DNA of 64,000 bases from Entoloma clypeatum (Eukaryota > Basidiomycota > Agaricomycetes > Agaricales > Entolomataceae). The position numbers and the translations under genes are program-made. The stretch is taken from contig OY751496.1 in the NCBI GenBank assembly GCA_963565915.1, positions 1,240,001-1,304,000 on the forward strand. The letters run 5' to 3'. Position 1 is the first letter of the stretch, and each line of letters begins with the position of its first letter. Shown in pieces: positions 46,164-57,226 of this stretch. The notes under the pieces are model-generated. The model searched no databases. It saw nothing but the letters and a program-made list of their open reading frames with translations, and was not told the DNA's origin.

Positions 46164-46784
46164 CTTGCCTGGCTAGGTCACAGGTCTTGCTCCACCACGA
46201 GTGGGAGTGCGATCCTGCGCCCTTGACTGGGCGAGAGTGAGTGTTCCAATTTTCAGAAAGGGCCGTTTGGAGGTTCGTAGCTGCAGATTCAATGTCTTGG
46301 GCCGAGGCATAGGAGTTGGGAACCGCGCTAAAGGCGACTAAGAGGCCTGCAACGTAGGCTTTGTAGGTTTTCAGGGGGACAATCTGTCGGACCAACAGCT
46401 GGTATAGAGTCGAGGCCAGGTAGACAGTCAGGGGGATGTGGTCAGAAGGTCGTGTTTGAAGGGACACAGGAATCGCTCGCATCTTCTAGGCCTGGAAGCC
46501 GGAAGGAAGACGAGATCAAGCGTGGAGGGCCGGTGAAGGGGATTGTCCGGGATCCATGTGGGAGGGTCAGTATTCGTTCCGCTGAGCATAAGGTCAAGGG
46601 AAGAAGCGACATGCATGAGATCGGTAGAAAGACTCAAGGCATAGGGAACTGCAGTGTCCCAGAGAGCAGACGGGCAGTTGAAGTCACTGCCGAGAAACAG
46701 CAAGCTTCGCCTTCCTGAGTTGCGCCGAACAAAACTATGCTGGGGTACGTCAACATCAGGCTTCCATCCCAGTACAGTGTCCAT
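46164..46784 (-). pseudogene. LINE endonuclease domain (APE-like), partial
   Basis: Reads FLGSDFNCPSALWD, SSLDLMLS, PTWIPDNPLHRPSTLDLVFLP, then SDHIPLTVYLAS, matching the C-terminal half of the endonuclease/exonuclease/phosphatase fold, followed by SHSWWSKTCDLARQ, the usual linker before RT. A frameshift lies near 46450-46480. The N-terminal part of the endonuclease is missing. This domain nicks target DNA to prime reverse transcription. It continues across Tc1 G into the RT part at 43653. Confidence 0.8.
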
Positions 46785-46824
46785 GACGATGATGATGATT
46801 TGGCTTGGTCAATTGGAGGGTCGG

Positions 46825-47114
46825 TGTTGAAACTTTTTCCATCACGTAGATTAGATTAGATTAGATTTCATCACGTGACCATAGACATCTTCGATTACAT
46901 ACTTGTTTGGTTGGTACAAACAGTAGTACAGTATATAAGACCAGGAAACTGTCAATATCAACAAGTTGTCTCTTGACTCTTAACCAGCTCAACCGCTCTC
47001 ACCAGCCTCACCCTTCCCAACCAAGTAAGTGACTAGAACGGTAGAGTAGATTACTTCCACTGTAGCTGTGTTGCTCAGTACATCTGTGGCTAACGCCCAG
47101 GTGGAACTTCAACA
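46825..47114 (+). repeat. 5' LTR of copia H
   Basis: 290 bp, TGTTGAAAC...CTTCAACA, with tandem ATTAG units near the start and a TATATAAG box. Confidence 0.95.
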
Positions 47115-47126
47115 GGTTATGGGCCC
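47115..47126 (+). promoter_or_regulatory. primer-binding site of copia H
   Basis: GGTTATGGGCCC immediately after the LTR, complementary to the initiator tRNA-Met anticodon region, as in the classical copia element. Confidence 0.7.
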
Positions 47127-47481
47127 CGGATAGCAGAAGGAGTTGGGAACGCTGGCAACAGCAAGTACCTGCCCACTCTACCCTGGTTGGCAAAGAACCG
47201 ATCGAAAGATCTAGGTTCTGAGTCTTACTTCTTCACACATGAACCTGGGAACGTCATTATGACAAGTACCTGTCATGAAGCGTCCCTAAGGGGATTGACT
47301 TAGTACACATCATGTGGAAACGTTGATCGTACCTCACACACTTCTGACAAAAAGGATTTTTCCCACAACCGCTATTCCTAAAGGGAATATGTTATGAGGA
47401 ATCATTTATTTGTTTTCTCTAAAAAATCAAATTCATAAACAACATCACTGATTGGGAGAACTCCTTTTAGATTCATTAAAA

Positions 47482-50400
47482 ATGTCTACCTCTCGCTCCG
47501 CCCTCGACTCCATTGTCATCTTCGACGGCATTGACTACCAGAGTTGGGCCGAGAAAATGAAGTCATACCTCCTCCATCAAGGAGTCTGGCGCCTCGTGTC
47601 CGGCGACATTGAGCGCCCCGACATCGCGGACTTCACAGTCACAGTCTCCACCCCTGCCTCTGCCACCTCAATGTCTGCGACCCAGCCTCCGGTCATCACC
47701 ACCACCGTCGACCAGCCCGGCTTCCACAAAGAGAGGAAGGCCTGGATCAGGGACGACGACATGGCCCTCGGTTCCATCCGCCTCAAGGTCTCCGAAGCCA
47801 TCAGGAGACACATCAAAGACGCCAAGACCTCGAAGGAGGCCTGGACATCGTTAAAGGACATGTATTCAAAGGTCTCCCCCGCCACCATATTCGGCGACTT
47901 CAAGGCCGCTGCCTCCTTCAAGCTCTCGGGTCGCGACCCTGTACCGGAAATCGAGCGCCTCGGGTCACTCTTCGCTCGCCTCAGCGACGCAAAGTTTGTC
48001 GTGCCTGATCTGATGCAGGCTATGATCCTGGCAAGCGCCATTCCTGATGCTTGGTCATCTCTCTCCACCGCCCTCTTCCAGGTCTACGACGCCGACGACT
48101 TCACATGGCAGGCCGTCACCAACAGCATCGTCTCTGAGTACCAGCGCAAGTATGTGATTGGGTCTACTCGGGCGTCCAACGAGCAGGCCTGGAAAATCTC
48201 TGGGACCAAACGAAAGGGGCAAGACCCCAAATGGGAAAAGCAAACAGTGCCGAGTACCTCGCGGAACAATGCTGACGAGCAGCCTAACTTGACCGACCCG
48301 AGTACCGCTTCTGAAAAGAAGAAGAGAAAGGGATGCTGGCGCAACCAGAAGAAACGCGCCAACAACGCCGACAACGACTCCGACCACGCCGAGGAGATGG
48401 TCAAATTCATCACACCAGCTATTGAGCACACCCCTCGTCATCCTGCTCCTTGTCCCCTTCCTCCTTGTCAACGTGCTCCTTGCCCTCTCCCTCCTCATCA
48501 TGCACCTGCCTTCACCACTGTAACAGGCCGCAGGAAAACTATGAGTACCACGCAGCCTGAATCAGAGAAAATGAAGTCACTCCTGCAACACATGAACCCG
48601 CCTCCTTCCCAGTACACCGGGCTTCCCTCTGGAAAGCCGTCTGTGTGGAAAAAGAACGAGAGGGTGCGAAGACTCGCCCGAGAAATCGGTGCTCAACCCT
48701 CTGGGTCAAACCTCCGTATCTTAGATACCATCATTCCTGACATTGACGAAAGGCCGGCTAAACAGCGTCGCGTAGCCCCGTCGATAGAAGAATCGCTGAA
48801 AATGATGGACATCGACCAGGAACGGATGGGGCCAGATGTATTTGAGGACGAGATAGAACTTGACAGTTTGTCAAAACCCTTTCTTAAACCTTACCAATTG
48901 CGGAAAGCTAACAATACCTCTCAACAGACGTATGATATAATAGCCAGTACCAGTACAGAATGCGTAGATCACTTTAGCAGTGATTTACATAAAAAATATA
49001 TTAAACATTTTGCTTCTTGTACACATTGTAAGGAAAAAGAACGCGCGCAATGGATATTAGATTCCGGCGCCTCTTTACACTTCACCTATGAGTTTAAGGA
49101 TTTCGCATATTATAGACCTCTCACGGTCAAGCGATTCATCCAAACTGCAGCCAAAGGGAAGAAACTGGAAATTCTCGGAGTTGGGGCCGTTCCAGTATGG
49201 CACATCCTAAATGGGGAAGTTAAAACCCATCTTCTCAGACCGGTGTTCTACATCCCGGACATGGACACACGCTTATTGTCCCTAAGCGTCTTCCTTAACC
49301 ATGGTTACAAAGTAGACGGGACTTGTGGAGAAATTAACATCTTCAAAGGGCTGAGCAAAATCCAGTTTTTGCCCCACATCCTTGGTCAAACCATTTACTG
49401 GTTAGACACTGAAATATGCTATGACCAGATCCATGCGATCTCGAGCGAAATCACTGTCGAAACATGGCACAAGCGCCTTGGTCACCCAAATGATCAAGCA
49501 CTCCAAAAGATTCCTACCAGTACCAAAGGGGTACCTGAGACACTAGTACGTGAGAAATCACAGGAAAGTTGCACAGGTTGCCTCAAAGGGAAAATGCTGA
49601 ATCAGTCATATCCCAATTCGATGACAAGGGCAACAAAAACCTTTGATCTGATCCATTCCGATCTCAAACAGATATCCACGGCATCATACCATAAATATAA
49701 ATATTTCCTTATGTTTTTGGACAACTTTTCATCCCATGTCTGGGTCGTCTTGCTTAGGAAGAAGTCAGATGCCATCACGGCACTACGACAATTTCTTGCG
49801 ATGATCCAAAATCAATTCGCCGCCACCCCTAAGAAATGGCGAGTTGATGGAGGTGGAGAGTTTAATGAATACAAGGATATACTTGCCGATCATGGAATTC
49901 TGGTCGACGTCACGCTCCCGTATCAGCACCAGCAGAACGGTAGAGCAGAACAGATAAATCGAACCCTGTGGGAGAAATCTCAGGCCTTGCGCTTCAACAC
50001 GTGCTTACCCCCTATGTGGTGGGAATTCTGTTTGGAACATGCAGCTTTTCTCTACAACAGAACCCCCATGCAGCGTCTAGAATGGAATACCCCTTACTTC
50101 AGGGTGACTAATGAGATCCCCGATATGTCAAGCATCAGAGTCTTTGGATGTCAGGCATAGTATGTATATATCCCAAAGGAAAAACGTAGAAATTCCCTGG
50201 AGTCTAGATCTCGATTGATGATTTATCTTGGATCAAAGCCAGGGGTCAAAGGATACCGTTTCATGGATCCTGAGACTAATACAATTTTCATGGGTGGGAA
50301 AGCTATCTTTGATGAAAGCAAGTACTCTAGATGCCACATCGACCCTTTGCCAGAAAACCATCCAGAAATGGAAAACCCAGAACCGGCTGATGAGTTTGAG

Positions 50401-52260
50401 GACCTCATCCCCGGAAACGATGACAATGACAGTCACTACGAAAAACCTCATGACCCTGTTCCCACTGGACAGGATCACCCTGAATCAGACAATGATTTGC
50501 CGCGTAGCGAGCCCGATGACGAGCCACGAGTACCCACTCCAGAACCTGAGCAAGTACCAGATCGACGAGTTCGGAGAATGCCAGGTAGCATCTATGGGGA
50601 AGACACCCCTGCTTCTGATCTTGAAAAAATGGATTGAAGACGTAGATTAGGCAGTCAATCGGCATGGATGAATGATCTCCTAATGGAGGCAATCTCCATC
50701 CAAGTAGGCATCATCGAAATGTCACACAAAGACATATACTCTCTTCCGAACAAAGAAGATTGGTATGCGGCAGAACGAAAAGAGCTAGACATGCTCAAAA
50801 GCCGCGGGGTGATCACAGAGTTAGTACCCCTACCTACAGGGAGGAAAGCACTAAGGAACAAATGGGTTTACAACGAAAAATCCGACGGGCGTCTGAAAGC
50901 GCGCCTGGTTGCAAAAGGCTTCTCACAGGTAGAAGGGATCAATTTCGATCAAATCTTCTCACCAGTAGTGAGGTACGAGACCGTCCGATTGATTTTGGCA
51001 TTGACAGCCCTTGAAGGGTGGTTCATGACATTCTTGGACGTCTCATCAGCCTTCCTCTATGGAAGACTCCGAGAGGTAATTTACATGCGACAGCCTGAGG
51101 GCTACATAGTAAAAGGGAAAGAAAACTTCGTGTACCGACTATACAAAGCCCTATACGGACTCAAGCAGGCCACATTAGCCTGGTGGAGAGAACTCAATTC
51201 CTCCATGAAAAAGCTCGGCTTTGTCCGGCTACACTCCGATGCGGGAGTTTTTATTCACACAAGTACCAACGGGGAAATTGTGATTGCCGTCATTTATGTC
51301 GATGACTCTGCTTTTCTCAGCACAAACCGAGAATACACGCTAGAGAAAAAGAAGGCCTTCATGACAACATGGGAATGTAGGGACCTAGGCCACCTAGTGT
51401 CTAATGGGGAACCGAAAGAATTTCTCTCAATTCAAATAAGGCAACATGGGAAGAGGATCTTCATTGATCAAGTACCTTACCTTGAGAAAATTCTCGCGCG
51501 AATGGGGATGAGTGAATCAAACGCCACCCACACCCCACTTCCAACAGGCTACAAACCCATGAAGTCCGAAGATGAACCCAATGCGGAACTCAGATCCAAG
51601 TACCAATCCGTCATCAGATCACTATTGTACTTAATGATCGGGACGAGACCCGACATTTGTTTCGCCGTGATCAAAATGTCCCAATTTTCCGCAAACCCTA
51701 CCAAATGCCATTTAGAAGTGGCTAGGGATATTTGCAGATATTTGAAGGCGACAAAAGATTACGCAATCATGTATGATGGGGATTCTGGGAAAGGGATCTA
51801 CGCCTTCACAGACTCCGATTGGGCGTCAGACGAAAACACCAGGAAATCTACCACTGGTTACTTCATATCACTGGCGTCTGGAGCAGTAACATGGGTTTCA
51901 TCAGCACAAAAAACCATTGCCCTCTCTTCTACGGAAGCAGAATACATGGCGCTATCAGATTGCAGTCGCGCAGTAACATGGCTTAGAAGCATGCTTGCCG
52001 AACTTGGAATGCAGATTGGATCAGTTCCTATCTATGGAGATAACAATGGCTCCGTCTTTATCGCATCCAATCCTGTAACTGAGAAGCGATCCAAGCACAT
52101 CGATGTGCGATTTCACTTCGTCAGAGAAAAAGTATCCAAAGGAATTATTACGGTTGAATTCATCGAAGGAGTGAATAACCCTGCAGACCTTTTAACTAAG
52201 AATCTGGGGAAAAACCTCTTTAGCAAGTTTATCCCGTACTTTGGACTACTCAAAAACTAG
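47482..52260 (+). pseudogene. copia Gag-Pol polyprotein of element H, two stops
   Basis: One frame of 1593 codons from ATG 47482 (MSTSRSALDSIVIFDG) to TAG 52258-52260, broken only by TAG at 50158-50160 (FGCQA-stop-YVYIPKE) and TGA at 50635-50637 (EKMD-stop-RRRLG). Order: UBN2-type Gag (~1-230, QSWAEKMKSYLLHQGVW), basic linker (KKKRKGCWRNQKK), protease ILDSGASLHF, GAG-pre-integrase zinc (WHKRLGHPN... CTGCLKGK), integrase (HSDLK, VDGGGEFN, QQNGRAEQ), acidic linker, RT (LDVSSAFLYG, VIYVDDSAFL) and RNase H (FTDSDWASDE, SSTEAEYMALSD, GDNNGSVFIA, KHIDVRFHFVREK). The second stop is a CGA-to-TGA type change; the first looks like TGG to TAG. Very recent loss of function. Confidence 0.93.
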
Positions 52261-52328
52261 ACAAAAAAGAGTACCTATATGGGAAAAAGTAAAAATGTAT
52301 TTAGAAGTATGTACTAAATATGGGGGGG

Positions 52329-52618
52329 TGTTGAAACTTTTTCCATCACGTAGATTAGATTAGATTAGATTTCATCACGTGACCATAGACATCTTTGATT
52401 ACATACTTGTTTGGTTGGTACAAACAGTAGTACAGTATATAAGACCAGGAAACTGTCAATATCAACAAGTTGTCTCTTGACTCTTAACCAGCTCAACCGC
52501 TCTCACCAGCCTCACCCTTCCCAACCAAGTAAGTGACTAGAACGGTAGAGTAGATTACTTCCACTGTAGCTGTGTTGCTCAGTACATCTGTGGCTAACGC
52601 CCAGGTGGAACTTCAACA
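52329..52618 (+). repeat. 3' LTR of copia H
   Basis: 290 bp, preceded by an ATGGGGGGG polypurine tract, followed by TSD GTCGG. Confidence 0.95.
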
Positions 52619-52623
52619 GTCGG

Positions 52624-53000
52624 GTGTTTGGACAGTTGAAGAGGAATACCGTTTGTATGCCTTCAGTGTCTTGTCTGACTTTAATCTTTTGGATGTTGAC
52701 TTATTGAAGTTCTGGGAGGTGCATCTCAATAGCTGCATTCTTTGTATATTTCAAGTAATTCTGCTCTTGTAATAGACATGACGCAAGAAATTCTCCACTA
52801 TCTTTTTTCTTGTGATGGACTTTTTGCTGATCCAGGTGTTGTCAGTCCCTGCCAAATGCGCTTTCTCTTCCTGTGCCAAAACAGACATGTCTCGCTGAAA
52901 TCGCATCAGCCCTGTTCTTATGGAGTCACAATCTCATCAAGCCCAATCTCTCTGCCAATGAATGTGAGGATTTCATGGATAGCATAAACACTATCTTGTA
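52624..53000 (+). pseudogene. hAT transposase C-terminal (dimerisation) remnant
   Basis: Reads SDFNLLDVDLLKFWE, then after a probable intron TIFFLVMDFLLIQVLSVPAK, CAFSSCAKTDMSR-stop-NRISPVLME and LFLWSHNLIKPNLSANE. This is the hATC dimerisation region that ends hAT transposases (the LSVPA and RNRISP signatures). A TGA replaces an Arg codon between SR and NRISP, and the last part is in another frame. Copia H inserted just upstream (junction SGVWTVEEEYR at 52620). Catalytic core not found on either side. It may be a relic of the enzyme family that moved the hAT-like repeats here. Confidence 0.75.
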
Positions 53001-54577
53001 CTTTGTATATGCTGTATTCCCCCCCCCCCCCCATGCACCAATTTCCCCTGACAACAATGCAGGTGGCTTTTTCATGCCAGTCACGCACAGTTCATGCATG
53101 TGCCAGTGGGATGGTTTGCCAAGAATGGGCAGCGACATTCTATTCACTTCCGAGTTTTGGCCACATTGTAGTTTTCTGGGACTAGGGCTGCACACTGTAG
53201 CCATGCTGTATGACTTTACAGTATGGTTTTATGGAGACAGAGCCATTGTCGAGCCTCTTGAGTGCTCCTGAAACAGTATGGTAGATGGTACAGGTTGGTG
53301 CACTTAGGGCTGTCGAATCTACAACTGTCAACACATACAGTGCTCTTGCACTCAGCTATAAGCTGTGAAAAAATATGTTGCAGCCCACATGGACACCTCT
53401 GGCTAGTGGCATAGGCAGCGCCGTGATTTTGACTGTATCAATCTCAGGAACTGAGTCTGACTGAGTCCGACAGTTGCAGCTTAGTCATTTTAAAACTGTG
53501 AAGTACTGGACTTGGCTGAGAGCCGACTTTTCACATGCTCAAGTTCTTGGCTTAGTCAGACTGAGACCTGAGTTTTGGCAATACTAGGCAGAATCCACTC
53601 ATCCAAGCAAATCCACTCCATTCTGGATTTCAAATGTCTGATTTTTTGAACTCTATTTGGTGATTTCAACTTTATTTACATTCTTATTCACTCATTTCAC
53701 TCATCTTAGACTTGTTTTCAGTCAATTTAATTGTATTCAGATTGCTCATACAATACAAACTAAATAACTTATTTTTTGACTTATTTTTTCAGTAAGACAA
53801 GGGTGTACTTGGGGTAAATGCACTGTCACATGATATACATATTCATTTAAATATACAAAAATTTAATTAATAACAGAAAACAACCCTCTGCATAAGGTGG
53901 GAAATGGAACAAGATAAGCCTTTGAGGAAGGGGTGCATCACAGGGTGGCGCCCATTTCAGGAATATGTGATACAAAGCAGGTGTTGGGAGTACGCAACAG
54001 ATCCCAAAAAGCCACCCCCACATAAGGCGGGGGGGTATGCAACAGGGGGTACGACACAGGGCCATGGGGAAAGAGGAGGCAGACACAAGAAAATAGGGGG
54101 CATGCTCTAATGATGTGGCAGCAAGGGGTGGCACACTGCCATTCCAGGGTATGCATGTGGGTTTGTCAGTGGTGATGTGACATGCAGGTGCTGGCGTTGT
54201 AGGCTCCAGGTGTGGATATGGGGGGTGGTCAGTCATTGAGGGCAGCTGTAGTAAGTTGGGCTCACTGGGGGGGGGGGTTCCCCTGTCATGTCAGATGAGA
54301 GCCAGGTGCTCTTGCTGATTTGTCGGTGAGGGGTGACGCTTTTGTCTCCCAGGTTGAGGGGGAGGGCAGGGAAGGGCAGAGGAGGTGGATGTGTGCCTGG
54401 GGTACCCATTTCTGGTGCGATTGGGGCCTTCGTGTACAGCAGGGGTGGGTTGGGCCTTTTTGTATACAGCGATGGCCATGGTGGTGGCGAGGCAGGCAGT
54501 GACGTGGCACTCAGACATGAAGTCATGGTACCCAGGTGTGATGTTGTGGGCCCCAGTGTGGACATCAGGGGTGGTCA
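53001..54577. other. no gene recognised; low-complexity and diverged repeats
   Basis: A long C run at about 53020. A C/T-rich and G-rich block at 53900-54560 contains two diverged tandem copies of GTGTGGAYAT..GTGGTCAGTCATTG..GGGCTCAC (near 54210 and 54550). The antisense ORF 53847-54236 runs through this repeat and is not a gene. Confidence 0.45.
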
Positions 54578-54585
54578 GTCATTGG

Positions 54586-54842
54586 TAGTGTTTGAAAGTC
54601 CAGTCCAGTCCAGTTTTTGACCCTAAAAAAAGTGAACCTAGAACCTGAACCTATGCATAGGTTCAGTCCAGTTTGTGATTAGTTCATAGGTTTAAACCTA
54701 TAAAACCAGGCAAAAACCTATGAAACTGGACTGAACCAGGCCAAAGTTCAACTATTCTGAAGGAGGAAAGACTGGACCAGTGGCAAAGTCCAGTTCAGTT
54801 CAGGTCTCAAATCAAATTTTAGGACTGGACTTTGAAACACTA
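54586..54842. mobile_element. hAT MITE, 257 bp, with empty-site evidence
   Basis: TIRs TAGTGTTTGAAAGTCCAGTC and ...GGACTGGACTTTGAAACACTA. TSD GTCATTGG at 54578-54585 and 54843-54850. The related repeat at about 54230 lacks the insert. Same termini as the 2.5 kb element at 36449-38959. Confidence 0.9.
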
Positions 54843-54850
54843 GTCATTGG

Positions 54851-55287
54851 GGGTGGCTGTGGTAAGTTGGGCTTACCATGGGGGCCGTTTTCCGACTCAT
54901 CGGGCATTGGTAGCCAAGCATGGTGATGAGGCATTGAGAGGTGGGCAGTGGGGCTGCGTATACAGTGGTGGTCATGGTGGTGGAGAGGCACATGGTGACA
55001 TGTGGGTCAACATGGATTGTGGTTAGTGTTGGGCATGGTCAGAGCATGGAGTGGGCTTACTGGCAGTCCCTGTTGTGGCGACACATTGGGGGCATTGTCA
55101 CAAGGTGGGGGAAACAGCGAAGCGGAGAGGCCAGAGGTAGGAGATGAGAGGGTGGCGGTGGTGAGAGGAAGAGAGAGGTGGTCACCAGCAGTCACAATGT
55201 GACAGGATTGATCAATGCTCAGAAGTTGCTGAGCATCAGTGAGGCGGCGTGTGGCATGTCTACCTGAGGGAATGAATGCACCAAGGA
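54851..55287. other. G-rich repeat continuation, no gene
   Basis: Diverged GGTGGTCATGGTGGTGGAGAGG units; ORFs here have biased composition and no domain. Confidence 0.4.
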
Positions 55288-55906
55288 TTAGATGGACCGT
55301 TGGCCTAGTGGTTTTTATGTGCTCAAGCTTTAGGGGCCTTTGGTTCAATTCCTCAGTACTGCAATTATTTATTTATTGAATAAGGTTCCACCTGCAGATT
55401 CCCTGTGGATTCTGCTCAGAATTTGAGGCAATTCTGCCCAATTCTTCTGAGCGGAATGTCATTCCGAAGGCCATTTACAGCCAAAATGGCCTCCGAAAAT
55501 TCTGAGCAGATTCCACTGGAGGACGTGGGGGAGCATAAAGAGCTTTGTGTTTTTTGAGTTTTTTGATGATTGTTTGACTTTATCTGGGTTTTTGATATTG
55601 AAAAATCATCAAAGAACTCAGGATCAAACTGCAGTTGGTCAGTATACCAACCACAGTTTTAAAAAAAAAAATTTGACATCAAAAATTGGTCGAAGAATCA
55701 CTGAAAAACTCAGAGTTTAACTGCAGTTTTAAACCAGTTCAAACCAGTTTTTTGTGACCTCTCAAAATCCTGAAAAAAAATGAACCACAGACTGGATGTG
55801 ATCCAAAACCTTATAGACCAAGACCATGGTCCAGTCTCAAAACCAGTTCTTTACAGTCCAGTTTTGGTCTGGTTCTAGGTCCTTGAGCCTGCACCTTGAA
55901 ACACTA
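55288..55906 (+). repeat. SINE-like element with tRNA-like head and hAT-type tail
   Basis: A-box-like TGGCCTAGTGG (55301-55311) and B-box-like GGTTCAATTCC (55342-55352) at the head. A foldback of ~18 bp arms lies at 55405-55515 (GGATTCTGCTCAGAATT / AATTCTGAGCAGATTCC). The tail has AAACCAGTTCAAACC, CCAAAACCTTATAGACC and ends ACCTTGAAACACTA, as in the hAT-like composite family. Left boundary and TSD not established. Confidence 0.5.
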
Positions 55907-56060
55907 ATAGTGTTCCCACGGCTTGGGCTCCGAGCCGGCTCAAGCCAGAGCTGAGCTATCGGGAAGCCGAAGCCACACAAGCCATGCCACTGGCTTTTCC
56001 CATCAGAGCCAATTGAGCCTGCTATGTGTACATTAAATGATTAACTGAAAAATATATAAT
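55907..56060. other. short spacer before gypsy K
   Basis: GC-rich GGCTCGAGCC-like inverted sequence, no gene. Confidence 0.4.
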
Positions 56061-56065
56061 ATAAC

Positions 56066-56435
56066 TGTTACGGACTAACGACTACGGACGTATACGCTTA
56101 CTTTTTCACTTTTACTCATCGGCCCCCGCTTACACATATCGTATTATACTTTATTTCCTTTAGTATACTTCGCTCCCGCGCTGACTCGCTTTCTGCAGCT
56201 GTCTGACTCATTCCGCAGTCAGCTTGCTCATTAGTGCATAGCCTTCCGCAGTCGCCTTACTCATGCGCACTGCCTTCCGCAGTTACTGACTCATTCGCTA
56301 CCGCTCATAGTCAGTACTATATAAACCTCATGTACCACAGCTACATTCCTTAGATTTAGCAATCACATTGCTCTTCGCCTTTCCATCTTCCTGCATACTC
56401 TGCCCGAACCTTGGAACGGTTTGTTACGCATAACA
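56066..56435 (+). repeat. 5' LTR of gypsy K
   Basis: 370 bp, TGTTA...TAACA. U3 has repeated GCAG...ACTCAT modules, including TGACTCA at 56204-56210 and 56287-56293. Confidence 0.95.
56318..56325 (+). promoter_or_regulatory. TATA box of gypsy K LTR
   Basis: TATATAAA, conserved in all full LTRs of the family. A start ~30 bp downstream falls at about 56348-56352, right at the AGATTTAGCAA motif used in self-priming. Confidence 0.75.
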
Positions 56436-56437
56436 AG

Positions 56438-56448
56438 TTGCTAAATCT
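56438..56448 (+). promoter_or_regulatory. self-priming primer-binding site
   Basis: TTGCTAAATCT, two bases after the LTR, is an exact 11-nt complement of AGATTTAGCAA at 56352-56362, the predicted 5' end of the RNA. The usual TGG start of a tRNA-complementary site is absent. Confidence 0.75.
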
Positions 56449-56474
56449 CGTTAGGTTCGCCCAGAGCGAAGAGA

Positions 56475-57226
56475 ACAACTACCAGACGAGTCAAGACGTC
56501 GCGCTTCTTTGAAGACTTCACCAGTAACCCATTCAGCACGCCAGAAGCCCGACAGGAGGAGCTAAGTCCTCGAGACAGTATCGATTTTACACTCATCCAG
56601 CAGTACATCGAATCGGAGATCCGTCACATCCTACAGCAGGTGCTTGACGAAGAACTAGACAACGACGAGCATCGCCCCCACGGCGAGATAGCAGAGAGCA
56701 TCCATCTTGCTCGGCAACACCAGATCGCGCGTTACAACGCCCGACAGAACGAACTCGAAAGCTTTCATGTTCAAGAAGGACCTCAGACAGGTCGGATCAC
56801 AGAGATCAGAGAGTTTATCGGTGTCCAGACAACCGTTATCAGAAGATTGATTAGGACGCTCACATTGAGACGTCCCAGAGCCGCATCACCACATCTTACT
56901 CGAAGCAGCAGATCTACGCCCACTTCACCACCGATGAGCAACAGACCAAGTACAACCGTTGGGCACGAAACGAGAGACTTGACCCCTTCTCACGACCAAC
57001 AGACGCGCAGGAACAGAGATTCCTTAGAGATCTACAGAGGAAATACCCCGAACATTTTGCCACCGATTCCGCCGACGAGTCCCCTGACGAATTTACTTTT
57101 GACTCCGCGCAGTCAGATACCGAACAGACGCCTAGAACAGGGACTGATTTTCAACCCCTACCTGTATCCCAAACCCCATCTTCATCCCAACAATCCGACA
57201 CCTCTCCTACTCTGCAGGTTCTAGAC
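56475..57226 (+). pseudogene. gag N-terminal region in two frames
   Basis: A first frame encodes TSRFFEDFTSNPFSTPEARQ, IDFTLIQQYIESEIRHILQQ, then DEELDNDEHRPHGEIAESIH and ITEIREFIGVQTT. From 56855 a second, -1 frame encodes QQIYAHFTTDEQQTKYNRWA, RNERLDPFSRPTDAQEQRFL, DLQRKYPEHFATDSADESPD and runs without interruption into gag at 57227. In that frame a TAG at 56852 separates it from upstream, and no ATG precedes 57227. The same arrangement is in B and C. It may be a spliced or frameshifted extension of Gag; the ORF at 56640-57224 alone is not proof of a separate protein. Confidence 0.5.

Larger units (their letters stand above)
40959..46784 (-). mobile_element. LINE (non-LTR retrotransposon), interrupted
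   Basis: Minus-strand LINE with APE-type endonuclease (46784-46164), RT (43653 downward), RNase H and a C-terminal zinc motif (to 40959). Between endonuclease and RT lie Tc1 element G (44229-46161), a reverse solo copia LTR (43880-44171) and a tRNA-like sequence (43654-43725). Several stops and frameshifts make it inactive. Confidence 0.82.
46825..52618 (+). mobile_element. Ty1/copia element H, nearly intact and young
   Basis: LTRs 46825-47114 and 52329-52618 (290 bp each, one difference noticed, C/T in a CpG). TSD GTCGG at 46820-46824 and 52619-52623. Primer site GGTTATGGGCCC at 47115 complements the initiator tRNA-Met half. PPT GGGGGGG before the 3' LTR. One long polyprotein with two stops. 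Inserted in a hAT transposase gene remnant. Confidence 0.95.
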
